From: Trichoplax sp. H2
Lineage: Eukaryota; Placozoa; Uniplacotomia; Trichoplacea
Assembly: GCA_003344405.1 (NCBI GenBank)
Contig: NOWV01000041.1
Location: forward strand, 310,001 to 374,000
Length of the DNA stretch: 64,000 nt
Direction: 5' to 3'
Shown here: piece after piece, positions 24,001 to 34,730 of the stretch
Layout of the letters: each line of letters starts with the position of its first letter
Position numbering within the stretch: position 1 is the stretch's first letter
Position numbers and translations under genes: made by a program
The notes under the pieces: model-generated
Database searches by the model: none
What the model was told of the DNA's origin: nothing
Seen by the model: only the letters and a program-made list of their open reading frames with translations

Positions 24001-26568
24001 AATGAGTGGGTTGGCAATACTACAGCAAAGATAAAAGGAAGAGTAAGTTACTATTGACTACTGCTGGAGTTAGTAGTCTAGAACTAGCAAGCTTTGCATT
24101 ATATCTTAGTTTGCTGTTATAAATTTAAAAATTCTATCTAGTAGAAATACTTATTGCTTGACTAGAATATGACTTATTTAAGGAACGAAGGGGATGATGT
24201 AATAACTTAAAGTTATGTGACTACTGCGGTATCGTATTACTCTGTCATATCTAGGAGGAGGGATCATCCAAAGCAGATTTCAATTGCAATCATTTTAAAG
24301 ATTCTTGTTTAAAGTCACTACATGAAATTTGGAAATTCCTAAATGTTCCTAGAAATAAATTTTTCATTAGCTGGGTAAAGAATAATTGAATAAAGCTGCT
24401 GTACTAGTTAAATAAGGACTATATATTACTAGTGTTGCCTCATGACAGAAAAGGCATCGTAGGTTGCAACTAGTTTTACATTTTTAAATAATTTCATTCT
24501 ATGTATTGGATGGCAATATTTATATATTTGGTATACAATGCCTGAAATTAGCATGAATACTTTTATTTTTGGCTTTTATGTAGCTATTTTATATTGGGTT
24601 CCTAGTATTGTACGCTATAATGATTTTACTACAGCAACTACAACCACAGATTTCATCATTGGAAATCGCTCTCTTAATTTGGCAATCTACGATATTCATC
24701 GAATTTTCCCTGAAGGTAAAATAATTGAAACAAATTAGTCGGTATATAATAAGTGATTTGAACTATAAATTATCGACGATTAAAGATAATAATTTAGGGC
24801 TAATTTCTTGAAATAATTTTGTGTTCTCGTTATTAGTTCCTTGGCTCCAACAAACTACGATCTAAACCACAAAAAAAAATTAAGAGGCTGTATAAATTAG
24901 AAACAATCAACATTCTTCTCTTTTGGCTCTGTTTACTTCGATTTTTTTCAAGTCTTTTTGAAGTTGCTCGAATTTTCTATTGCTTCAATTTTGCTGTATA
25001 TGCCGTAAGAATTTTATCAGTCTGCAATGCAAGCGTTCATTTAGGACCAAGATTACTAATACTAAAGTCTGTGGTAGGAATGAAAATCTCTTTACTGACA
25101 CTAACTACTTTTCGTCACTCATTGTGCTGCATTTAAAAACAATTCTAATCATTCTCACGTGAAGGTATATCTATAAATTGTCTGATCTATCTTCTTTGAT
25201 GCTCTCATAATCTAGACGAAAGAAATTGGCTTTTTTTTGTTGTTGCTAGTTATTTTCATGATCAGTTATAGTGTGGCTAACTTCGGAATACTACAGGCTT
25301 CACAAACGCCCCAGCAGACAATTTATTCTCTATTTGCTGTTCCATATTGGAACATGTTTGGAGAATTGGATATCGACAGGATCACAGGTGCCCTTCCTTT
25401 CATTTATTTACGTTATGTCAATAAAATAACTAAAAACTTCGTATGACAGTACAAAGAGAGTTGGAGAGTTGGCTTTATTATTTCTAGAGATCTCAAATGA
25501 AATCGATAAAAATAGCTATTACTGAATATCTAATTTTTAGGAATGGATCAGGGCTGTTTTTTAAGTAATAGAACTATTGGCATTGATGGTAAACCTTGTC
25601 CTCGCAATATATGGCTAGCTCTACTTATGTTGGCAATCTATATGATTATAACAAACGTTTTGCTTTTGAACTTATTAATTGCCGTGTTCAAGTAAATAAT
25701 TAGTAAACTTAATAATGTTTAAAACAATCTGATTATACTTATAGATCTAATCATTTCAATCTTTAACAGTCCATAGTCTACGGTATTACAAGAGTAATTT
25801 TATTTGCTTCCTTTTCGAATTGCAGCTATAAAATCAATTGATTCGGATAATTTAAATTGCATTTTAGCAATATTTTCACAGAGGTTGATCAAAATTCTAA
25901 AGAACTTTGGAAATATCATCGATATGAGATGATTCTGAAATATAAACGCAAATCACCCTTTCCTTCTCCCTTTTCCATCATTGGTATCTTAATAAATTGT
26001 TGTCGAGGAAAATTAGGGGCAGTAGATCAAGAAGGGCGTAAGTGTAATAGATAATTGATAGTGCTGTAATTTCAATATAATCGCTAATGAAAGTTAGCAG
26101 TAGCACTAACAAAAATGTCCGATACTGAGCAACATAAGTAATCCATTCTCAGTCGAATTCGATAAAGGCTATTCTAATTCATGAATTAATAAATTAATTA
26201 TTATCAAATACCAATCACTTCAGCATCCACAGCCAAGCAACGTGAACACAAGTTATTTCTAAAATTTGAAGTAAACTGCTATCGACAAATGCTAAGGAAA
26301 AATTTAGTAGCTTCTGAACTAGGCACGACTAAGGAAAATGAAAAATCTAGGTAGTATTTGAAAAGCCTATTAGCTAACCCTAATGATTCTCGTAGTGACT
26401 ATTCGAGAAATTTATTGTGTTATTCATATAGTTACCTTGTTTCTTTATCTTAGCTATGCCGATGAAATTGATGCCCAAGTAGACGTCTCAGATTCAGAAA
26501 ATTCATCAGAAAGACAAGCAACAAACAGAGCAGATAATAATTCTAAAACATCAATAACGTGTGTTTAA
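18096..26568 (+). CDS. TRPM: TRPM-family cation channel, complete, about 21 exons
   Basis: Exons: 18096..18125, 18370..18452, 18556..18700, 19071..19463, 19857..20019, 20811..20985, 21295..21439, 21834..21876, 22291..22451, 22634..22768, 22892..23054, 23408..23696, 23820..24042, 24255..24374, 24463..24609, 24837..25073, 25216..25387, 25541..25691, 25868..26037, 26224..26350, 26454..26568; 1128 residues in phase. The N-terminal TRPM homology region shows KCTCGLYREDH, PDVILSIGGGV, CIGVAPWG, HFLLVDDGSHGRYGTEI and VLEGGP with IEGSGR. S1-S4 lie in exons 15-16, S5 and pore in exon 17 (PYWNMFGELDID, about residue 930), S6 in exon 18 (NLLIAVF), then a TRP-helix region (VDQNSKELWKYHRYEMI). The protein ends soon after, with no Nudix or alpha-kinase domain, so it resembles the short-tailed TRPMs. 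The 23408 boundary and the exon 8/9 and 15/16 junctions are the least certain. Confidence 0.92.
20437..20610. repeat. Intronic tandem duplication, about 99-bp spacing
   Basis: Within the TRPM intron between exons 5 and 6, TTATTTTAACTT followed by AG(T/C)C(G/A)GATGCTTTGCCATT occurs at 20437 and again at 20536. The rest of the two copies is more diverged. Confidence 0.65.
21048..21215. repeat. Intronic tandem duplication, 88-bp unit
   Basis: Within the TRPM intron before exon 7, copies start at 21048 and 21136 with CGTTGAGAAGTTA, GATTACTAAAA-like, GACTATTTAA-like and ATAAAATGAT in the same order. Confidence 0.7.
21982..22285. repeat. Intronic minisatellite, four units of 84-90 bp
   Basis: Within the TRPM intron before exon 9, units begin near 21982, 22072, 22160 and 22244. 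Shared blocks are TTTCGATAATTT, AATACG, ATTAATTAATCA, GATGATTTATT and GATAAATGA. The last unit runs almost to the exon 9 acceptor, so unit number could affect splice-site context. Confidence 0.8.
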
Positions 26569-27890
26569 GGAGTTGCAATGCTTTGTCTATCTCTTGATCA
26601 GGTGTCAGTCCTTAATCTTTGATTCTTTTAAATTTATTAAAAATTATTTTATGAGTTCTATGCATGATAAATCTATTATCACAACACTACATTGATAGGG
26701 GTACCTATGGACATTAATTTATACAGAATAATTTGGTATTTTTGTATAATGATGTAACAAATACACATCGTATAATTAATATTTTTTGAAAAGGAATATA
26801 CACACTTCAATATGTAATTCAGAAATCGTAAATATATACCTTTAGAAATTTCATTTCTTACATTTTAGTATTTATTAATTTAATTTAAATCAATAAGATC
26901 TGCTTATCTTGATGGAGTACTTAAAATTAAAGTGAATGTCAGAGCAAACCTTAACTATAGTTCTGAACCTTCACATGAAAATCGAGGGTACATATTGATA
27001 GCTCTGGACTGATTTCTATAATTTGATAGATCACTTAAAAGGTATATTTCAAAAATTTTATTGGATTTAAGGAATCATTTGGTAGCTAGAACTCTGATGT
27101 ACTTATGATATTTTAGATTAAATTGTTACAGTAATGCCCTATGAGACTTGAAAAAGAAATGTTGATATCAATAAATTGCCATAGTTGATTATCTTCTAAG
27201 CTGCATGCAATATAGATTATAAACGCAAGCTTTTATTATTAGTTTTTAAATTCAGTAGCATAAGTCCAACAGTCTACATGTTGAGTTCATGATGGCTACA
27301 GTTGTTGCTTTTGTAAAAGCCAGCAATACCTACAGGTATGCAATCGAATTGGTACACTGTGATAGTGAATTTCTATTTCAAATTACATTTATTCAGAATT
27401 AAATCACTGACTTAATCCAAAATCTGCTATTGACCCTTCATACATATTTGATGGATGACCGAGTATACGCACTGTACATTAATGTTGAGCATTCTATTAA
27501 AGGTATTTATCCAATCAGGTAGGTTATCTACCAATATAGATACCGAAAAGCGTGAATTTTTAGTAAATTATTCCAAATTTAGATGATGAAAAGCCTTCAA
27601 ATAAGAGTAAAAATACCCATACATATCAGTACATAAACAGTAAATGCCTCCATAGAAATATCAAAATTGGCAAAGCCTGATTTGGTCTAGTGTCTGGATA
27701 TCAGTTTTCAGCAAAACAGAGCAATTTTAATGACCCGCTAAAACTATAATTTTAGCACATAGTACCTTTATACTTTTAAAATCCTTCACTATAAATATAA
27801 TATGCATACTTATTACAGTGCAGTGAACATGGAAAAATTTTTATAGATATCCTAGAATATAATCTCCGCAAATAATAAATCATATTATGA
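26569..27890. other. Convergent intergenic gap between TRPM and OPA1
   Basis: About 1.3 kb separate the two stop codons. ATTAAA at 26636-26641 could serve TRPM 3' processing. I see no other gene, tRNA or repeat. Confidence 0.45.
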
Positions 27891-30800
27891 TCACTTGTTA
27901 TCCTGGTTTAAGCATTTGACAAACTCTACCAATCTACTCTGTATGTGCTTGACTTTTTCTGTAAGATAAAAAAAATACAGTTACATCAGGATAGACCCTA
28001 ATTTACAGTACAAACATTTCAGAAAATATATACGGTTAAGGTAAAAGGAGGTCTTACTTAGTTTTTCAGCTAGAATAACTTGATCTCCAGTAAGAAGTTT
28101 CTTTTTACAGCTATCATCATCCTCTATTTCGTCAAGCGCTTGCTTCGCTTCTTCTTCTAGTCTTCCAAATTCATGGTTTACTACTTGTTGCCGTAAAAAT
28201 CTGCTGCTACTGTTCAGCATTGATTGCATTCTCCAAAATAATACTACGGCATCGCATTGCAACTATAATTTTTAGAGTACATGTAGAGAATATTATTATT
28301 GTTAGGCATTGTTTCGCATACCTTCCCATTTATGTCTTACCTCATCATTTCCTAACTTCCGGTGAAAAAATGCACCTTTGCATTCTTGGGCTTCCGCTAT
28401 AGCCATCTGCAAAAAATGCTTTCGATACTGCAAGCGCCATATCTCTTCAATCTTAATCATAATAGAAAGATATACTAATGAATCGAAAATGACAGTTGCT
28501 ATACGATTACAAATATTTACCAGTTCTTCCGAAACCGTATGTCCTTGCGTTTCTAGGTTTCTTTTTACCATTATTACTTCATCGAAATCTAAGTGTGACT
28601 TATGACTCTATTAAACAATATATTTAGCGCATTAACCTAACAATTTCTTGAATATATGGCTTATAACTAATAAAGGAAAGAAAAGGCTACCTTTCGACTT
28701 TGTAGCAATTTTTGAAATTCTAATCCTGCTGCTTGTCGTAACAGCTACAAATACGATCGCAAGGCTAAATTAGCTAAGAGTTATCGTTTTATTGCTCTAA
28801 AACAGCTGATAATGCAAGAAAAATATACTGTACTAATCTCAATGACTAGTAAATATACCTGCTCAGGTGTGGTTGATCTCCATGACATCCACCTTTCAGT
28901 GAAGTTAGGGCCTGTTAGTTGGTTCCACTCATTAATTGCTTGCTTAAGTTTATCGTTTAAAGTTTCTTCCAAGAATTTAGCTGCAGATTCCCATTGTTGT
29001 TTGTCAGGAACTGATAAATCTTCCAGTGCATTTGACTGGATGACATGCTGCGAAGCAATAATGCGACCAATTACACATTGTGATGGTTCAATGAAATATA
29101 ACGCTAAAACTAACTCACCATTTTTTCAATATTATTGTTTGAGATGGTATGATTTCTGTTACAAATATTAATAACAGCTTCTTTCAGATCATCAAATAGC
29201 TTGTTATCTACGCTAGACATTCCAGCACTTCGGGAGACAGCAACGTTCTAATACCCAAGTCAAGTATAGCCAGGCGATATCTTAAAATTTTTATAGCAGG
29301 AAATCAATTACATAGTTAAGAGGTACTAATACCTTTCGCAAAGCAGCTGCAAATTCATCCAGTAACGTTTCCCATCCAATCTGTGTACATCCGGCATGGT
29401 AGAAACTTACATCAGATACATAGTAGAATATCAAATTTTAAATTAGAATAGTGTAACATACCGTAACACAGTTGCCGGATAAGTGGGACTTTGACCATTC
29501 TTTTAACTTGATATCGGCATAGGTATTAAATTTACTAAAATGAACTGATTATTAGTTTCCTTGCATTTATAAGATTACGTGGGATATGCTGTACAATAGG
29601 AGCACATTCATACCTAGATGACTCCGTTTGTGCAGCTGGAATATAAATATTTTCTACAAAATGTTCTGAAATGCTGAGCCATAGTTTATCCTTGAGTTTC
29701 GTCTCCCTATAAATATTTATGATAGATACATAAGCAATGATATAAAATAATTACAAATAAGTGACTTTCCAACACATACCATTCCATCGGTTGCAGTTGA
29801 CTTAAAGTTAAGACCGTATCTAATATTTCAGCTTTACCTCGATCGAATAATTCATTCTATAACAAAATTATAGTATCGAAATATTTTACTCCTAATACGT
29901 ATATAAGCAAGGGCCTACTATTATTTGCAAAACAAACCCTATCAAGCTCTCTCCTTCCAGGAAATCTATTTTTCCATTCAGTTTCTAAGTTGAATCGGAT
30001 AGCTAGTCGAAATTGACATATGAAAATTGAATATTAGACGTTAGAGCAGTTAATACGTATAAAACAGAAGTGCATAAAAATAGTGAAACATTGGAAGTAT
30101 TTCATGTAGACAAACCTTGGTAACTATCAGATTGTTGTTCTACTGATTCCTTCACCATTTTCCAAAAGCACTCAGAAACTGCACGGCTAAGATTTTGAGT
30201 ATTCATTTGTGTAGCCTTGATAACGTTACTTCTGTATCATCATAGCAAATATACATGAGTAACAAATCATAAGATGCCAGTTTATAGTTTACAGTACTAT
30301 AATAATTGAGTTACTCATGCAAGATATAACGAACCTAAATAGTTTAGAATTTCTGAAGTATTCTTCTTCATGTTGTCTAATAGTCTCAATGCTGTCTTCG
30401 GTGTTACCTTTAAATTTTTCAAATAAGGAGTCAACGATTTACAAGACAGAAATGCACATCATTTTGTGATACTAACCTCTACCGGTAACAACAGCAAAAT
30501 AACCTAGAGCCTTCATTGGAAATAGTCGTCCTTCCAAAGTTTTCTTTATCTGATCAACAAGAACGGAACAATTTTTAGAGTATCCGTGTAAAATAAATAA
30601 ATATAATACAGCGCCAGCTTTGATTGCTTAATAACATACTCTATCTGGGTTAGCTAGCGATTTCTCTGCCAGATCAGCTTTAGTAAGAACAAAAATGGTC
30701 CTCTTTCCTAAAGTCAGACAGAAGACGCTATATAAGGATAAAAACTGATTCTATTGAAATTTAGACAATTCGACTTGCCATACCTTGCTTATCAACGGAG

Positions 30801-33537
30801 TTGACAAGGTCGGTAACTATACTTCGTTCAGCATCTACGGAACCATCTAAAAACGCATATAATGTATAAGGAAAATATAAATTCTTCTTAACGGCTACAA
30901 TGCTGGCTATTACCGGCAGTAACTCTTTAATTGTTATACAACTACTCATTTTTGTTACCTTGAATACATAAAATGATGGAATTTGGATTTTTCATGTATT
31001 TTCTAAGCAACAGCATACAATTTAATGCTTAATTACAAATTTAGTAACAACATTCAAAATAAAAATAAAAACAACGAACTTGCTCATTTCAATAATGTCT
31101 TCTCTGGTACTTGTAGCCATTCCAGCTGTTACCGTCTGTAGTAAGGTGATCATAAGAAATGCCAAGTCATTAATAGATCGAAATAATTTTTGTTAATTAG
31201 CACAAACAAATGATTACACTAATTATTCCGGGCAGGTCTACGAGAACCATTCTCTGTAATCCAGGTCCTTTAACACTCATTGAAATAGTCTATAGTTGTA
31301 AGTACCCAATATATGCGAATTAATTGTAAGTTATTAGCTAGTGCAAGTGAGGTATCGACATTACCGATCTAGATACTAGCATCCACAATAATATACGCAT
31401 AAATAGTACTTACTTCATGGCTAACTGTCTGCCCATTTTGAACGCTGGCTTTCATTCTTCTTTCAACTTCTTGTCTAAGGGCGTTCAACTATAGGTAATC
31501 CATCATAACGGATAGTGTTTTATAGTTAAATTTGGTTAGAATAAAGTGATAATACAGTATTGGCGTGGTATATACCTCAGGCTCCTGATTTAAGTCATAC
31601 TCTCGGTCGTTATTTTTAAATTGTGCAATATGGCGCGGACCTTCAGATAAAGTTACCATAACAGGAGATCTTGTCATCATTTCACCAGAGCCTCTGGGAA
31701 ATATTCTTGCTCTTGCAATCATTTCTAGGACACTGGTTTTACCAGCACTTTGATCACCGACAACGACAACCTGATATATATATTTCGAAATTAATACAGG
31801 GAATGTGGTTATGGAGAAATTCATCAAAAAGGAATTGGAAAACTAAAACGTAAACAAATTTTGGGTGATTATACGTGTATTACATATAACTAGCTAGTGG
31901 TAGAGGAAACTAATATACCCGGGGTAAGCTATCCTGGGTATCATAATTGGCGTCGTAGTCAGCCAATAAATCCAATACATCTGAATACATGTCAATCAGA
32001 GATTTCTTGATATATTTAGCTTTTTCACTTTTTCCCATCTTCAATATTTGCTGTCGTAAGTCTCTATTAGTCTTTTCAAGCCTAAAAGGAGCATTGAATG
32101 TCAGGAAATAGTATATTATTGTTGGATGCATACCTACATAAACTTTTCTACATCTATATGCGTAATTTATCTATTTCATATACGCATAAACACATAATTA
32201 CATTAAAATTTACTAACAATTTCTGCCAATGGAGAACTAAAATAACCATATTTATCATTCTTTTACACAGTATTTTCTATTCTTACTTGTCAATTTCATG
32301 TTGTAAGCGTTGTTGAATTTCTACTAATTCACGTTCGGCCTTATCAGCCCTTTCTTTTAGGCTTTCTTTATCCGCTGCATCTTCACTCATAAAACTGTTC
32401 TTAGGTACTGTATGGTCTTCATTGGAATTATTATTATTATCTTTGTTAAATACATCTGAAAAGATCATTTTTAAAGTAAGCCTTTTGCAGGAAACAGCAA
32501 TCGATATCAAGATCAGATCCACATCGTCAATTCTTATTTAAATTTACTCTCAAGAAAGGACTTGCTGGCTTGGGTTTTGTCGCTATCGGTGGATTCTATC
32601 AATAATGCAAGAGCTGATTAGTTCATAACAGTAACAATTTAATTTTCTGGATATAGTGTAGCCTTATTTACTACTGAAATGATGTACATATCTATCTTGA
32701 CGATAAGTAGATCAAATGAGTACGCTAATGGCCATAAACACTTATATACGAGTAATAATAACATTTTTGACTCTTCTAAGTAATCAATCATCACTGTAGT
32801 AGTTACAAGTTCGATTGGAATTTAAAACTACCATAAAACTTACGTAGCATTTGAGATAGTGTAGTTTTAATTCGAGCCAACGAATCGCTTAAGCCATTGG
32901 CCCAGGTTAAGTCAGGTAAAGAGCTTTTTAATGCGTCATATTTCTGTAGTGAATTAAATGGTTTGAAGAATAGTATTTTGATTAGTTAATTCGAGATACG
33001 AAACAGTAATTACTATTTCTGTTGCAACCAATGAAGAAGTTAATTACGGTATTTTCATCAACTCATTTAAAGTATGAGCTAGCTACCATATTAGTACCAT
33101 TACCAACGAAATTGTTTAAACTATTTAAGCAGATTAAATCGGGTCAAGAGCTATTAAAAGAGTTTATAAACTAGTCTTATTTCTACAATAGATTGAATAG
33201 TTGTTAGGCAAGGTACGAGTATTGCTATTATTTCTTTTGGAGTGTGAGTTAACCATTTTAACTAGGCATTAACAACGTGTTATCCGAAAAACGGAGTTAA
33301 TTATATGATCAATCGATACACTGTCAGTTGCATTCATTTACCACTTTGACATAAACTCCAATACCAACAGCGGAACCAAGAATAATATATCGTGGTTTGA
33401 CCAGCCATAGAAAGGGAAAGGAAGTGGTTCCTTTGGTAGTCTTTTGGCTACAATATCGCCTTAACCATTGTCGTTGTCGACCATTACAAGGTCTGTGGTT
33501 ATTGAGTACAGGAGTAGCGATGGATCTCGATCGCACC
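27891..33537 (-). CDS. OPA1: OPA1/Mgm1 inner-membrane dynamin-like GTPase
   Basis: Twenty-six exons in phase, 5' to 3': 33342..33537, 32844..32943, 32287..32455, 31919..32081, 31576..31770, 31414..31488, 31218..31289, 31080..31135, 30959..31002, 30784..30846, 30640..30707, 30477..30549, 30335..30407, 30116..30231, 29938..30002, 29780..29856, 29614..29706, 29462..29534, 29333..29380, 29119..29247, 28859..29047, 28691..28744, 28521..28607, 28341..28451, 28058..28262, 27891..27958; about 886 residues. The Arg-rich N-terminus looks like a mitochondrial presequence, followed by the membrane segment [19 protein letters not shown] charged coiled-coil leads to the GTPase: P-loop [30 protein letters not shown]. 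Middle and C-terminal parts match OPA1 throughout ([30 protein letters not shown]). It drives inner-membrane fusion and cristae shaping. The first exon has no ATG in frame, so the start lies in an unseen upstream exon. Confidence 0.95.
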
Positions 33538-34109
33538 CTAGATAGAATATGGATCCAATTTCAAAATTACTCTACTATTACAATAAACGACGAACATTGT
33601 GTATAGCGAGTAACTTATTTCAAAGATTTATCAAGTTGACTACGGTCAAAAGTAATTATGGAGCATGATGCAATGGCTAAGCATATTGAATTTAATCGTC
33701 GACGCTACAAGGCGTAGTAGTGCTACGATGGTACCTATTATCGTTATAATTGAAGTCCTTTTTGTAAAATTTTAGTCTCTTTTACCGTCGTTAAAAGTAA
33801 TGTATCATTTATGAAAGATATTTTATGAAGAATTGGATCAATATCAAAACGTTCAATCAAAGTATAGTGGCATAGACTAAATTATAGAGGCATATTCTCG
33901 ATGCATGGGAAATTTGCAATGACATCATCAACAGTACAAGTATCTGGCCTATCGACTCGATATCTTATTGCATAACGCCTAACAGACATTATCTTAAGAT
34001 CAGTACTCTACCTGCAGGTATAGGTGCATAATCTATACATTCGATTGGATCGATGTCACCAATTGAGCAGTGAATGATCAAGTTGTAAAAGCAAGAAAGA
34101 ATAAGGTCA
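33538..34109. other. Gap upstream of OPA1; expected OPA1 first exon not found
   Basis: No convincing start exon for OPA1 was found on the minus strand. ATG at 33597 opens a short reading frame (MFVVYCNSR) next to GTAATT, but the intron to the next exon would be about 33 bases and the phase does not fit. A minus-strand ATG near 34022 with donor GTAGAG is another weak candidate. Confidence 0.3.
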
Positions 34110-34189
34110 GTGCCTTCCCTGAAAGCACCAAGATGGAGGTCGTTAACCGAAAAGTCTCCAGTTTATCTAACAGTCAAGTCGAAGAGTTG

Positions 34190-34445
34190 TTATGGTGCAG
34201 TACAGTGTACAGTACAAAGTGAACCAAAGTGTACTGTACTGTACTGTACGTACTGTACGGAATACACGGACTGCACTGTACGGACTATACGGACTGTACT
34301 GTACAGTACAAACCGCGTGGACAGTACGGACTACAGTACTGTATACTGTACTGTACTGTACCGTGCCGTACTGTACTGTACTGTACAGTACAGTGCCTTC
34401 CAAAATACTGTACTGTACAGTGTACAGCTGTACACTGTAAATCTA
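34190..34445. repeat. GTAC/CTGTA simple-sequence island
   Basis: About 250 bases are built almost entirely of overlapping GTACTGTACAG/TGTACAG words, which are self-complementary and so foldable. The lack of TAA/TAG/TGA in several frames creates spurious long ORFs on both strands made of repeated V-L-Y-C-T-V. Confidence 0.85.
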
Positions 34446-34632
34446 CAGCTGGACGGGACGGAAATTCCCTACCCATGGTACTTTACAGGTACGGTACGGC
34501 ATAGTATATGGCTAATATTGGTCAGTAGACCAGCCATCGACAGGCCATGGATTTCTAGAAGTAGCTAGAAGTCCATCGCTGAGTGGAAACCTTGTCAAAA
34601 TATCGTCAGGCCATCATTTAAAACTTGCGATA

Positions 34633-34730
34633 TTAATTTGTTCATTCTGTGTTTACCTGACTTTAAAACTAGCAAATAAACGATGCTGTACGTCCTAATG
34701 TCCCTAAAATACTTTTATTGTAAAAATTGA
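34633..34730. repeat. Diverged relative of the 5.1-kb repeat unit
   Basis: AATTTGTTCATTCTGTGTTT, ACCTGACTTT, AGCAAATAAACG, GTACGTCCTAATGTCCC and AAAATACTTTTATTGTA follow the order of the repeat unit starting at 5104. Like that array it sits just after a GTAC-rich patch. Confidence 0.6.

Noticed and set aside
28378-29171. Plus-strand ORFs of 75 and 119 codons
   Set aside because: They are antisense to OPA1 exons with clear homology on the minus strand.
34110-34568. Several overlapping 60-150 codon ORFs on both strands
   Set aside because: They arise from the stop-free GTAC/CTGTA simple repeat and encode only reiterated V-L-Y-C-T-V runs.
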